DNA of 64,000 nt from Epiperipatus broadwayi (GCA_028023455.1 JAQFVV010012546.1:2222081-2286080); one strand, 5' to 3'; counted from the stretch's first letter, positions 1 through 11,765 are shown. Translations and numbers: made by a program. The notes: a model not told the origin generated them from the sequence alone.

Positions 1-94
1 GATAGTTTATTCTTGACATTTTTGTTTGCAGATATATGTAAAAATAATGCACAACTATTAAAAAGCTTCTTATATGTAATATACATATCTATCT

Positions 95-336
95 ATATCT
101 GAGCAGTTATAGTATATAATTGTAGAGATAATAATCTGGACCAACTGATGATTGTTGGTTTAGCATGAAATATGTATATTAGTGATTATTTATCTTTTCA
201 ACATATATGTGTTTAAGGGTATCAATGTTATTAGATAAAGTGGAGAATGGTGGGTCGTGTGAAAGTCTGTGCTCATATACCCTATATATTACATATATAG
301 ACACAGGTATATAATAAGTCTGTGTTTCAGTTATTA
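95..336 (+). repeat. R1 dispersed repeat, copy 1
   Basis: This copy shares ordered blocks with copies near 21.8, 58.9, 60.4, 62.7 and 63.1-63.6 kb. The blocks are CCAACTGATGA, TGGTTTAGCA, TTTTCAACAT, GTGTGAAAGTCTG and ATTACATATATA. The 3' part, through ACAGGTATATAATAAG, is nearly identical to the reverse complement of 58.9 kb. No coding capacity is evident. The 3' block has a weak tRNA B-box-like stretch, clearest in other copies as GGTTCAAATC, but I see no convincing A box. It may be a SINE or a MITE. Confidence 0.75.
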
Positions 337-1612
337 AAAAGGTTCTTATAAAAAAACAAAATAAGTAATTGTAATATTAGCAAGAAAAAAATTAAAATTC
401 AATACAGACAAAACATTTAGACTACACCATAGTTTTAAGTGTGTAAGTTGTTGCTCTGTTTTTCTCAGGTTTGAACTATATATGACATTTTTAATTCACC
501 ATATTTCAAATTCATTCTAAGTGTATTTCGAAGTAAGCATAGATTTTTTTTCCCCGAATAAATAGTCCATAATTAGTATTTCTAGTCATTTGATTGTTAT
601 TTGACAAATAGCTAGAAACGAATAACAAAAATTGCTAAAATCATTCCTCACCGAATATTGAACAATATGGTGAATGCCTTTTCATTTTTTGTAAAGTAAT
701 CTGAAAAGTATTTGCCATGAACTGAGTCGAATTAAAGATTATTTTATTTTACCTATATATAAATGTAATAAATGAAGTTGACAGAAAACTTTTAATAAGT
801 TAAATTAACAAATGTCTCCAGGTTGTAATTTTTTCATTACCAATATTACTAGAAACAAACAAATCTAGAATATTTATTTAAATCCTTATTTCAACAAAGC
901 ATTTAAAGTAGACAGCTTATGTTAAAATGTTTATCTGATGGTTAAAAAAAGTATTATTTTATTATGACTTCTGGGAGAAATTAATATAATTATAGAATAT
1001 TTAATCATGTGATTAAACAATTTAATTAAATAGTTTTATCTGTTGTGAAGGTTTAAAGAAATAAATTATCAGTAAATAAGTTTGGGATTGCCTTTACTAA
1101 CATTCTTTGTTTTATAACACAATCTTCCTTATAATGAAATGTTATTAATCAATATAACAGGCCCTTAAGAAAGTTCTTTCATAAATGTTGCAAGAAATTG
1201 TGGAAAATTAAACCCAGAATGTGAAAGTTGAATTTTTGTTCAGTTTTCTTTATAATCTTATTAGCTTCATTATTTAAAAAGCCTTAAGCTTTTTTTTTTA
1301 GATTCTGGAAAGAAAATGTGTTTTATCTTGATGACAAATATAATTATATTTTCTTTCTTTTCTCAATTTCTCAGCCAAAGATTTGTCAATAGATATGTGA
1401 ATCACATGATAATCTTATAGCCAGTTAAAAATAATTAAATGAAAGTGACCTCTAAATGAATTTAAACGAATTACATAATCTGACATAATTAAAATCACAT
1501 TCAATTTATTACGTGAAGTTTTATCGGAATGATCTTTTTTTAAATAATACAGAACATATTTTAAGCCAGGTAGGTTAAATAGTTTAACACTGATTACAAT
1601 TTTATCTTAATT
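337..1612. other. AT-rich sequence, no gene seen
   Basis: I see only A+T-rich sequence with short homopolymers. There is no recognisable coding similarity and no clear repeat end. Confidence 0.6.
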
Positions 1613-1888
1613 AAAGAGCATTAATTTTTTTTTATTAATAAATGAAACACTATGATGAAAATTTATGATAGTGGAAATAGGACTGTAGTTTTTTTTTTTT
1701 TTTTAATAATGCTTTACTTAATTATATATAATCAATCACGTAGCTAGCTACTCAGAAAATCATGTGACATTTGAATGCCAAAATTGACAGATAATGCTTG
1801 ATCTCTTGTTTAATATTTTAAAAAAAGCATTAATTTTTTTATTGAATAAATCAAACACTATCATGAAAATTTATGATAGTGGAAATTA
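1613..1888. repeat. Pair of ~60-bp direct repeats containing a hairpin
   Basis: Two copies (about 1617-1675 and 1827-1885) share the run from GCATTAATTTTTTT through AAACACTAT, ATGAAAATTTATGATAGTGG. Each contains an imperfect hairpin, CACTATSATG paired with ATGATAGTG. The 150 bp between them hold nothing recognised. Confidence 0.6.
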
Positions 1889-2592
1889 TCTCTTCTTTAA
1901 TATTTTATGTTTCAAAGAAAGACCTTTATTGATGACCATAGGGTTACATTTGCCATAAGCCACTCCGTATACATATGTTTACATTACTAGTGAAGGGAGC
2001 AAGTTTAAGTTTGTATATGTGATGGAACAAAAATAAAACTAAATTAGGAGGGAAAGGTATTTAAACATTGTTGTGTTTGTTGAATGTGTTTTTAGAATTA
2101 TGAATTTTTGGGGTAGGCATGGTAGTTACTCTTTTCATTTACTAATTTCTCTTTGGATATGCTTTATGCAAATGCCTTTAAGGGGAGTGCAAATATATAT
2201 GTATATGTTGCATTTGTGAGCATTATTTTCTGTAATCTGAGTTCTTAAAAGTCTTGTGTTATCACTGTTCAATTGCAAACACCAACTTGTATGTCTATTG
2301 GGGTGCTGGGTTTAGTTTGCTTTCCAGTGTTTAAGTCCTGATTTTGTTGTTACAGTCCTCTATATCAATAGTATGCAGTCAAAGACAACATTCTCTGTAT
2401 TTTTATTTGTAGATACATCACATCTTTTTGAGAAAAATATTGTTTGATGGCACAGATTGGTGGTTATATGGAGCCATCTTAGAGGTTTGATTGTTGTGTT
2501 ATCAGTGACCAGGTTGCTGCGTAAATGTTTGGGTGTGCAATTTTATTTTATCTGGCTCTTAATTTTGCCAGTTTGATATTGAATGTTGATGG

Positions 2593-2940
2593 ATATCACT
2601 TTGTGTTGTTACCTAAGGTGACTGTGCACCTAGTGCACCAGTATGCATAAAGCACAAAAGTGGCTGCATGGACTGATGTGATAGAGCCTTTGTAATATGA
2701 ATTAAAGATTGTCTGAAGGTTTGTGTTAGGTTGTCTATATGCTTCTGTCATGATATAGCAAATTCTGTCTAGTGCTGGACAAAGATAGAAAAGATGTTGC
2801 TGTGTTTCTTCAGCCCTGTGACATAGGGGACAAAAAGGATCTATGTTAGTGTATAGTCTCCGGTATCTTAGAAAATATGTTGAGGGCAGTGTGTGCAGGT
2901 TTAATCTCAACAAAAAATGAAATAGCTTTACAACAGGGTT
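2593..2940 (-). pseudogene. Non-LTR retrotransposon (LINE) RT C-terminal fragment with zinc knuckle
   Basis: An open frame of about 105 codons contains RLNLHTLPSTYFLRYRRLY followed by CPLC, eight residues, H, four residues and C. This C-X2-C-X8-H-X4-C knuckle lies C-terminal to the reverse transcriptase in many jockey, CR1 and L2-type LINEs. The preceding basic stretch with LP and RYRRLY is the usual lead-in. The frame can be read a little upstream of the first methionine (PVVKLFHFLLRLN), so the ATG is not a true start. The RT catalytic part is absent, so this is a 5'-truncated copy. A likely 3' untranslated part runs on to about 2030. LINE membership is well supported; the clade is not. Confidence 0.75.
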
Positions 2941-2944
2941 TTAA

Positions 2945-5440
2945 CTCTATTTAATTTTGAGTACATGACAATTATTAAACTATATCTACTCATATTTATA
3001 ATGCATATACAAAAAGTATAATCAAAAGGCCAATGCAAACATATGCATGAAAGGTAAATGAATAGTCAATTTTGAATTTATTATAATAATAATAGAAATT
3101 AACTCCAGTCCAAGGCATATATATATATTAAAATTATCCCAAATCCAAAATTCAGGCAGACTAGCCAAGAAATAATAATAAAACACAATCAAAGGTTTCA
3201 CTGCTACAAGCAGACTTCTCAAGTGTAAAGAACTAAAAAAACTGCACCATATATATAATATTAAACATTAATCACAAATCCATTTACTTCCCATCCACCC
3301 TTAATACTAAAAGAACTCTTAAATAAGTTAATTGCTTCAGAATAATAAATTTTCAGGAACAAAGATTCTTTAATTCTTCTTTTGATTTCATTTCTTACAT
3401 AATTTGATTAAAGATAATGTATAATATTGCTTAATTTATCTTATAAATGCATTTTCAAACATTTTCAATAATTTAATTAATAAATTATAATATTGTACAC
3501 ATTATTATTTTTGTACATGTGTCTATTGTCTAATTTTTTTTTTCATTTTAATAAATAAAAATTTACAAAAATGTCAGTTTTTTATACTCTTAGATTAATG
3601 ATATTTTGTTATATTTTTTTATTATTAAATATAATTTAATAATTTTAATTTTACTGTTAATTAAACAAATGTCTAGTTTGGTTCATTTATAGTTGGTTAA
3701 TTAAAATGTATTTAAGATAGTTTGTTTTTATATAATTAATACTCAAAATTATATATAAATTCAAAACACGTGATTGCATTTTTTAATTTCATTTTTCAGA
3801 TTATTCCTTGCAATGATGAAATGAATAAAGTTTTATTTTCTACATTCACTTTCCAATTTTTGCAGTTTTCATTTTAGATATAAATTCTATAAATGAAATT
3901 AGTCTAAAAAATAAAATATTAAATTTGTAAATAAACAAAAATGGTTAATAAATAGAAATAGAGTCTCAAAAATAAATGCTTTGTTTTAACTTGCAAATTA
4001 TAACAACACTCTAGAAAGAATAACTAATCATTTTTTTCAAACATTGTTTTTATAGATATCTTGATGAAGCATAACTTCAAATAACTTAAAACTCTCTTTA
4101 AAAAATTAAAGTGAACTTATAAACAATCAACAAAACATTGTTGAAATTATATTGACATCTTTTGACAGATGGAATTTATAATTTTGTGGATTGTGTGATG
4201 TCAAGACAATTTTATTCACAATTTGCTCTAAAGTTAGCACTGAAAATTTAATAATGTAACAAATAAATAATAAAATTATAAATACATTTTATATAAATTT
4301 ATTATTATTTTACGTTATAAACAATAAATAATACAGCACTAATATGCTAATATTCTTTCAACCTTTGTGAGTATGACTATTTTCTACCTTTTTGGCTGAA
4401 ACACTTGATTGTGTTTTTGAATTTTTTTAAATTTCCAGTGATAATTAGAAATAATAATTCACAAAAACTTATTTCTATTTTAAATTTATTACTATTGGAA
4501 ATTGAAAATTGATTCTTGTCATTAATGATAGACATTGAGATTTATCATTGATGGATAGAGTATAGGAATATTATCAAAAGGTTATATGCACTTAACACTT
4601 CTCAGATGTTTTAAAATAGATTAATTTTGGTTTTGCTAATATATACATAAAATAATTGTAATAAAATGAAGTATAATGGTGATAATATATTTTATAAATA
4701 ATTATAGTGAACTTCAGAAATACTTTCAGTTTATTTCTTAACCAACTTCAATTGTAAACCAATCAAATTTAAATTTAGTGGAAGAAAAATTCATCATGTT
4801 ATATCCTAGGATTCATGAATTTTAATGTTTGCATATTGTTTATTAATTAAAGATATTCAATTTCTATTGCTCAAAAATGTTTGCTTAATTTTTATTTCAT
4901 TATGGTTATTCTTTTTATAAAAAAGTCATTTTTTTCTTTGATCACAAAGAAAACAACATAAGGTTTTTAGATCCAAGTCACTCTTACAGAAAATTTACAT
5001 AGATTTAACATCATATCAGTAACTATATACTTTAGTATCTTCTGTTTTATTATAACTATAGACACATTTTTTTGTATAAAAAGTGAAAATAATAAAATAG
5101 TTTATTGCTCAGAAATTCATATGAAATTTGAGCATTGGATGTGATGGAGTTGAGCTGTAATCCATTAATCTTGAGATCCAGAATGATCATCTAACTACTG
5201 TAGCAAAGTATTCTGGAATCTCAGAATGTAACAATTAATGTTTATTATCCAGGGTTCATAAGGTGTTCAAGCACAGAAATGAGAAAGCTGGGCTGAGAAC
5301 CATGGACTTTGAGCTGCAGAATCTGTTATTGTATCCCTACACCAAACCACACATGGTAATTTCTCCCTGATTAGGAATGTTATTTCCAGTGCAATACCAT
5401 ATGATCCTTTTAGTTTATTATAATATTATAAACTAAAATA
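2945..5440. other. AT-rich sequence, no gene seen
   Basis: Mostly low-complexity A+T DNA. Positions 5110-5400 are less AT-rich and may be an unassigned repeat. A 66-codon open frame at 3022-3222 on the minus strand has no recognisable similarity. Confidence 0.5.
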
Positions 5441-5446
5441 GATTCT

Positions 5447-5735
5447 GTTTTCCTGAAGGTTTGTGATGATAGTGTTTCAGTTGTATTATATATTGGACTA
5501 CTTTCATTATTTAATATGAGTATTGAATGTCTAGAAAATTTTGACTTTATTTAAATATTTCAAATACATTTAACTGTTAGTAACAGCACACAGGTTAGAA
5601 TATGTACAATGTTTCAAGAGATATTATTCTCCTCTCTTCTCAGATGTTACTGGTCTGATTAGTGACAGTACTCACATGGGAATCGAACCTGGACCCTTAG
5701 ATTCTTGAGTATTAAATTTTAAGGTAATACCTTTG
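5447..5735 (-). mobile_element. tRNA-derived SINE S1, left arm of an inverted dimer
   Basis: Read on the minus strand, this arm begins inside the tRNA-related head. It has a good B box (GGTTCGATTCCC), then a conserved body (AGTACTGTCACT, AACAGTTAAATGTATTTG, ATTTAAATAAAG, CATTCAATACTCATA) and a tail ending in CCTTCAGGAAAAC. The A-box half is missing. It abuts the complete right arm head to head, and the same layout occurs at 38.9-39.4 kb. Confidence 0.8.
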
Positions 5736-6018
5736 GCAGAATGACTCAATTGGTTAGAGTATCAACTTAAAGGTCAATACTCAAGAATCTAAGGATTGAG
5801 GTTTGATTCCCCTGTTAGTATTGTCACTGGTCAGGCTGACAACACCTAAAGCAGAAGGGGAATAATACCTTTCGAAACAGTGTGCATATACTAATCTGTA
5901 TGCTATTATTAACAGTTGAATGTATTTGGAATATTTAAATAAAGTTTTTTTTTTCTAAATACACTCAATACTCATACTAGATGATGGAAATAGTCCAATA
6001 AATAAATACAACTAAAAT
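5736..6018 (+). mobile_element. tRNA-derived SINE S1, right arm of an inverted dimer
   Basis: The head shows an A-box-like ACTCAATTGGTTAGAG and a B-box-like GGTTTGATTCCCC about 40 bp later, typical of pol III tRNA-derived SINEs. The body matches the left arm (TATTGTCACTGGTCAGGCTG, ATGTATTTGGAATATTTAAA, CACTCAATACTCATACTAG, ATAGTCCAATA). Other copies are at 38.9-39.4 and 44.4 kb. Confidence 0.8.
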
Positions 6019-6019
6019 A

Positions 6020-7305
6020 GGTTTTATCTCTACTTCTATCCGTTTATTGTAAACTTGACTATCATCCGCTAAAACAATCACTATTAATGCTTGCAATTGA
6101 TTTCGTTAGAGTAAAGATACAATTGTTGCTCTTCTTTTCATTTGTGTGTTACAGTTTTTTTCATTTTCCTATTTCCAATTTATTTTTAGTTTAATAAAGA
6201 TCAATATCTTGTATAATGAACGTTAGAAATATTACACAAGATAAAACCAATGATATCGAATTAATTTGAACGAAAATATTTAATGCTATCTTGGATATTT
6301 TCAAATAAATAATATTTTCAGATAACTTGCAGCAAACTATTTTAAATTAAATAAAATATATTATAACAAAAACTTTATAACTTAATCTAGTTTGGAAATA
6401 ATATGGAAATTTTTTATGATAAAATCATTTTATCATATGTATATACTGTATATTTTGAACTTATTTACTCCCGACATTGAAATAAAATTCTTTATTTTTT
6501 TAATTATATTATTATATTAAATTAATTTGTTGTTAAAAGTTATTAATATAAATTTTATGCAAACTGGTAATGTAAGGATGATGTTTTTAAGTTAAAGTTA
6601 CATATTTATTCTGATGATTGATGAGTAATTGAAATGAAAAATTAAAAGCTAAAATTGACGTTATTTTGAGTATCAACTATCCTATTTAACAACTAATGTT
6701 TTTTGTGTTAATGTTATGCTTCTGTTTCTAATTACTTAAAAAAAATTATATAAAATTGTTTTAAGATAATGCATTAACCTATCTAAGGGTGTTCTGTTTT
6801 TAATTTATATGTGCTTTTCCAATCACTTTTTTTATTAACTCCTAAATTTAAAGCTAATATTCATATGCATGTGTGTATGTATATATATATCACACAAAAA
6901 TACTATATTAAAAATAAAAGACTGTCATTTTAAAAATATATTTTTCAAAATAATTGGAGTCTGTTAAATCGTGCATGAAAAAATATTTCATGAAGATTTT
7001 TTTGAAATAAAAAATAATCGTAAAGCTGGAGATAAAATAACTGCGATAAAACAAGCAACAAATATCTTATATATATATTTTAATGTAAAATTGATCTATG
7101 ATATCATAAATAGATATTTTAAAATTTATAATTGAGATTTTGATTAAAAATAGTGTGTTTTACAAGGATAAGATTGCACACCAAAATCTGTTTTTTTTTT
7201 AAAATGCCATTGAAAAATATTGATTTCTTTTACAGAAGTAAAAAAGACTTAAGGAATAAATACAGTTTAATTTACTAATCATTATTACTGATATTTCTGT
7301 ATGTA
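6020..7305. other. AT-rich sequence, no gene seen
   Basis: Low-complexity A+T DNA with a short TGTGTGTATATATATA tract near 6868. Nothing else is recognisable. Confidence 0.55.
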
Positions 7306-7309
7306 GAAC

Positions 7310-7310
<1 letters not shown>

Positions 7311-7350
<40 letters not shown>
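7311..7350. repeat. (TA)n microsatellite
   Basis: A near-pure TA tract borders the left end of the palindrome that follows. Confidence 0.95.
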
Positions 7351-7351
<1 letters not shown>

Positions 7352-7480
7352 CGGACAAGCATTGTATTACAACTGTTACTGTATCTGCTTCTTATTCCCT
7401 GATCTGAATGTATATCATATAACACTAAATCCTCCATGCACTTTATTATTGCTACACAATGCTTTATTTACCACCCTCTT

Positions 7481-7517
7481 TTACAGTTTAGTTTTGATTG
7501 TTCCAGCAATCTTCAAC
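7481..7517 (-). ncRNA. Hammerhead-like hairpin, left arm copy
   Basis: On the minus strand it reads GTTGAAGATTG, a short loop, then CAATCAAAAC. It is the diverged partner of the better-preserved motif at 8726-8760. Core positions deviate from the hammerhead consensus, so activity is unlikely. Confidence 0.3.
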
Positions 7518-7561
7518 ATAATACAAACATATGAATATAAATGTATGTGAACATATAATTT

Positions 7562-7564
<3 letters not shown>

Positions 7565-7633
<69 letters not shown>
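7565..7633. repeat. (TA)n microsatellite inside the left arm
   Basis: About 70 bp of near-pure TA. The right arm has only AATATATTG-like sequence at the matching place, so the tract expanded in one arm only. Confidence 0.95.
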
Positions 7634-7637
<4 letters not shown>

Positions 7638-7969
7638 TTATAATCATCATCTATTTATTACCTTTTAAATATTATATAATTTTTTACACTTTTTTACATT
7701 CTATATTTATTAATTAAAATTTCCTATACATATATATTCTATTTTTATTCTTTATTTTATTTTATTCTTATTACTCTTTAAATACTTAACTCTAACTTAA
7801 TATCTTTTATATACTACATTATTATTATTGTTCATTTTACTAACAATAAATATTTATAATGTATTCATTCAATAATTTTTAATTTATTTAATCTATAATA
7901 TTATTATTTTATTTTTTGACATATTATTATTTTAAAAACATTTTAACCTACCTTTTATGTCTCCTAACT

Positions 7970-8074
7970 TCAACAGTTAATCAAAATTTTTTTCATGTCC
8001 AAATCTCTATTCAAAACTGGCTTAATATTATTAATATAAATAGCCTCTTTTATTTTTCTATCCCTTTTATTATC
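7970..8074 (-). pseudogene. PLE GIY-YIG C-terminus fragment
   Basis: The last 34 codons include RKIKEAIYINNIKPVLNRDL. In Penelope-like elements the extreme C-terminus, after the GIY-YIG domain, commonly reads like KxKEAxxI followed by a PxLNR-type motif, and this matches closely. Upstream codons come from a 78-bp tandem duplication and are not PLE-like, so the copy is 5' truncated. Its outward-pointing inverted partner is at 8260-8331. The part alone cannot encode an active enzyme. Confidence 0.7.
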
Positions 8075-8228
8075 TGTAAATTGTATCATTCTTATACAAT
8101 TCAACAATATGGTTAAATAAATTACAAACATGGCATACATTTGAAAAGGATCTGTAAATTGTATCATCCTTATACAATTCGCCAATATGGTTATATAAAT
8201 TACAAGCATGACATGCATTTGAAAAGGA
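8073..8228. repeat. 78-bp tandem duplication at the palindrome axis
   Basis: Two units starting with TCTGTAAATTGTATCAT at 8073 and 8151 share AATATGGTTA and CATTTGAAAAGGA. An inverted partial copy (ATAATTTACAGATAATAAAA) follows, placing the duplication at the centre of the palindrome. Confidence 0.85.
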
Positions 8229-8259
8229 GTGTATAAGGATGATATAATTTACAGATAAT

Positions 8260-8331
8260 AAAAGTATTTATATTAATAATATTAAGCCAGTTTTGAATAG
8301 AGATTTGGGCCTGAAAAAATTTTTGATATAA
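8260..8331 (+). pseudogene. PLE GIY-YIG C-terminus fragment, right arm
   Basis: The translation KSIYINNIKPVLNRDLGL followed by KKFLI and a stop is the inverted partner of the minus-strand fragment at 7970-8074. It shows the same INNIKPVLNRDL core. Only 23 sense codons remain before the 3' untranslated region. Its coding origin is clear only from comparison with the other arm and with PLE C-termini generally. Confidence 0.65.
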
Positions 8332-8725
8332 AGGAAAAAATTAAAAATTAAAAAAAAATTGTTATATAAAAATAGGAAGAGGCAGCTGCTACTAATATAA
8401 GTGTAAAATTTAAAGAGGAAGCTACTAAAAGTATAATGGTAAATTTTTAAAATTTGAATTTAGCAGTTGAAGTTAAAAGATAAGATATTAAGTTAGAGTT
8501 AAGTATTTAAAGAGTAATAAGAATAAAATAAAATAAAGAATAAAAATAGAATATATATGTATATAAAGTTTTAATTAATAAATGGAGAATATAGAAAGGG
8601 TAAAAAATTATATACTATTTAAAAGTTAATAAGTAGACAATGATTATACAATGTATATATACAATGTAAATTATATGTTCATGTATATTTATATTTATAT
8701 TCATATGTTTGTAATATATTGTAGT

Positions 8726-8760
8726 TCTGAAGAAGATTGCTGCAGCAATCAAAACTGTAA
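8726..8760 (+). ncRNA. Hammerhead-like motif in PLE tail
   Basis: CTGAAGAAG is followed by a perfect stem (ATTGC / GCAAT with loop TGCA) and then CAAAAC. The order matches a hammerhead core (CUGAUGA, stem II, GAAA) with two core substitutions. Hammerhead motifs are known in PLE terminal repeats. It is probably a decayed copy. Confidence 0.4.
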
Positions 8761-8849
8761 ACTTTAAAAGAGGGTGGTAAATAAAGCATTGTGTACCAGT
8801 AGTAAAGTGCATGGATGATTTAGCATTATATGATATATATTTGGCAATG

Positions 8850-10130
8850 CAATAAGAACGATTAGTTATTATACTTCTGAATCCATATCCATATAAAACT
8901 TTTGTTTGCTTAATGTATCTGATGACTTATTATTATATTAAGAGTTTTTTTACAGTGAATTAGAACCAATTTTTGGAATTGAATATAAATAATTAATCCT
9001 TGTGAATTTTTCTGTAAACCATGATGGCAGCCCATATTTTTGATAAATTTAAGTTTTGAGGACTAATAATCTACCATAGATGTGTTAGTTGTTAAATTGA
9101 AACAAAATTATTTAATTGATTGATAAATTTTAAATAAAGATATAAATGCCAATAAATTTCATTAAGAAGCTTTCTTTCAAATATTTTTATATTTATTTTA
9201 TAATGTGGGTAATGATGAGACAGTCTTAATGTTATCGTACTTTGATTCTATTCAGTATGTTTCATTTTGTCAACAGTTTTTTTAGTAAATTGTCATAATT
9301 ATAAAAATTTGGGACCTTTCTGTCACAAAACATGATGCAGTGGACTATTTTCAAAAGTACAGAATTCTGCCCTCTTGAAATGTGTGTGTTAATGGTCATG
9401 ATATGATTGCATGTTGCCAACGTAAATAAAATGTAAATTTTATAATTATATATATTTAATTTTTCTGTTAATAAATTAATACAATAAATAAATAAAGAAA
9501 TTGTAACTGTTGTAAGTAATTTTCTCCACAATGATAATAATAATAAAAATAAAATATTGCCTTTTCTAGCAGGCATTTTTGGTAAACTTTTTGGGAGCCC
9601 CCGGAACTGTAGATTTATCAGAAATATGGCTGCCAGTTTGGTTGTTTGCAAAACTCACAAGTACCAAATAATTTTACAATATCAAATAAAATTTAAGGTA
9701 ATATATCTGCATTTCAAAATACAAATATTCCTTTAAAATAATCACTACATTAAATATCACCAACATAAAAATTTACAATTACATTTGATATATATAGCCA
9801 AGAATGATTCCATTATATTTTCTGAAATATAAGTTTTTTTACTCAACCAATGTTTAAATTATCAAACAATGCTAGAAATCATACATTTTCATGTTAGCTC
9901 TAAAATAAACTATGAGAAATTATTGTATTTTAAAATGCTAATGTCTTCTTATAGAATATAACTTTTTAATATATTGCTGAATTTAGTTAATATATTAGCA
10001 CTTATTTTTATTTTTATTGCTGGTCATAATTTATATCATCTTTTTTATATTATAATCATCATCCAGTTGATATTTATATATATATAAGACATATTTTGTG
10101 GGTTCATTCATGTTAAAAAATTTAAATATT
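8850..10130. other. AT-rich sequence with one doubtful open frame
   Basis: A 129-codon minus-strand frame lies at 9262-9651. Its product is rich in L, I, N, Y and K, as expected from AT-rich random sequence, and I recognise no domain in it. No other signal is visible. Confidence 0.4.
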
Positions 10131-10178
10131 GATATACCGGCATTTCGACTTGATCACATAAGTCATCCACTGGGTGAT
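10131..10178 (-). ncRNA. PLE-type hairpin with GAAA core
   Basis: The minus strand reads GGATGACTT, loop ATGTGATC, then AAGTCGAAATGCCGG. GACTT/AAGTC forms a stem flanked by an ATGA-like box and GAAA, as in the other PLE tails of this window. No PLE coding sequence is recognisable beside it. Confidence 0.35.
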
Positions 10179-10404
10179 AAAAGGTAGAAAGATGGTTGTA
10201 GAGGCACTACAATCACTGATTTGAAAAAAATGTTAAAGTTTATATATACTAAATGAGAGGTTAAATATCTTTATTAAATTATTAGCATCAAATATTATTT
10301 TTACATGTTCATCTTTTTTCTGCTGAAAAAAACATCTGCTGATTTAAATACTATTTGGTCTCTGGTTCACTATAGATTTATTCAGATAAATTTAAATCTT
10401 TTGC

Positions 10405-11400
10405 AGTGTGTTTGTTTTCTTTGTTTTCACATTCAACATTGAGTTTAAGATAAAACCATTTTACTTATCTGAAGAAAATAAATTGACTTCACTTGGTAGA
10501 TATTTTTGTTTACTATTGAAATAAACTCTAAATGTCACATTTTATTTCTGAAAATATTAAAAAAATGAATTTGTAATAAAAGTGAACAATTCCTACATCA
10601 TCATTTCTAGAAAGATTATTTCCATTTTTTAAAATCAATGAAATCTTTGTTTTTTGTTTTTTTTAATCTGTACAAATATTTATTTATTTCACTTAAATTT
10701 AATGAATTATGCTTTAAAAGTTTAATATTTTTTATTATTTATTGCAATATTACAATATGTTCAGATTCATTATAAATACACTGATTACATTGAAAACTAA
10801 ACTTATAAATAATATTAAGTAATATTTATTAAGGCTGTAAACCTCAAGAATATGTGTGTGAAAATGCGAAGGTAGGGACCTCTACAGGTCTTAACCACAA
10901 GCTTATGCTTTGGAAGAAAAGAGGGGAATCCTTCTTTACTTCAATCTACTTTCTGTATGAATAGATGAAGCTGAAGTTGTTAGATCTAAGAGTGTGAAAC
11001 CATTCAATACTTTACTAATTAGGTCCACAATTCCTATTACACATTAGTACTCACAAAATCTTTCGACTTACAATGAGTGAATGGAAAGATCTTATAGTTA
11101 GAAATCTGTTACAGCCTTAATAAATATTACTTACATAATCAATGTGCATTTAAATAAATTTATATTTATAAATAGCATTAAGATATATTTGCATTGTCTG
11201 AAAATATAATGTTATATTTTTAAAAATAAAGTATTTCCATTCACAATAAATTATTAATAGATTATATTCTTGATTTGTAATAAATAATGCATAAATTACT
11301 GTACAAGAAAAATCTTTAATTGTAATATATTCACAAATAAACATGTTTTTGGTTATTCAGACTATTTTCTTTAAACAATGTCATAAAAAATGGTGACATC
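10405..11400 (+). repeat. Dispersed repeat B, copy 1 (interrupted by a MITE)
   Basis: Colinear with 41.09-42.53 kb. Shared runs include TAGATATTTTTGTT, TTTCTAGAAAGATTATTT, TATTTATTTATTTC, ATTATGCTTTAAAAGTTTAA (nearly), TATAATGTTATATTTTT and AATGTCATAAAA. This copy lacks the 763-bp insertion present at 41.29-42.05 kb and so shows its empty site. It carries its own insertion at 10817-11132. Identity or class of the parent repeat is unknown. Confidence 0.75.
10817..11132. mobile_element. Foldback MITE family C, copy 1
   Basis: Left end AAGTAATATTTATTAAGGCT is the inverted complement of right end AGCCTTAATAAATATTACTT. The left interior (ACCTCAAGAATATG, GTAGGGACCTCTACAGGTCT) matches the copy at 27.23 kb. 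The right arm of this copy is diverged inside the terminus. No coding capacity. Confidence 0.75.
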
Positions 11401-11765
11401 GAGAAAATGTTAGACTACAAAAGCATGACTCATCAAGGCAGTTGGAAAGTGGAACTAATCCCTATTATTTTGTCAAATTTTAGAATTTCTTGCCATTTAT
11501 GGAATTTTTTCAAACTAAAATTTTATACCAAAATCTATATAGAAAAATACACATTTTAACATAATAAAGTTTGTGGAAATTTCCAATAGAGGGTGAATAA
11601 TTTTAAACATGATTTACTGCATTTGCAAACATGAGAAAATGAATATGGGATTTAAAGCACCTATTAATTCAAACAAATTTATTAACAACATAAAAAATAA
11701 AATACAAACATTGGATCAGCTCAATGTGCTTTATGCTATAGGATGTAAGTCAAAAAAACTTTCCA

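Larger units (their letters stand above)
7362..8850. mobile_element. PLE palindrome 1: head-to-head Penelope-like 3' ends
   Basis: The left arm (7362 to about 8070) and right arm (about 8230-8850) are inverted copies over roughly 600-700 bp. Landmarks include CACCCTCTTTTACAGTTTAG against GTAAACTTTAAAAGAGGGTG, and CTCTTTAAATACTTAACTCT against AGAGTTAAGTATTTAAAGAG. Both arms contain the final codons of a PLE GIY-YIG protein pointing outward, followed by the 3' untranslated region. The structure is thus two 5'-truncated PLE copies joined at their 5' sides. Arms are diverged, so it is not recent. Confidence 0.75.

Noticed and set aside
9262-9651. 129-codon minus-strand open frame as a host gene
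   Set aside because: Composition is that of AT-rich random DNA, no domain or splice context is recognised, and frames of this length are expected in 64 kb of such sequence.
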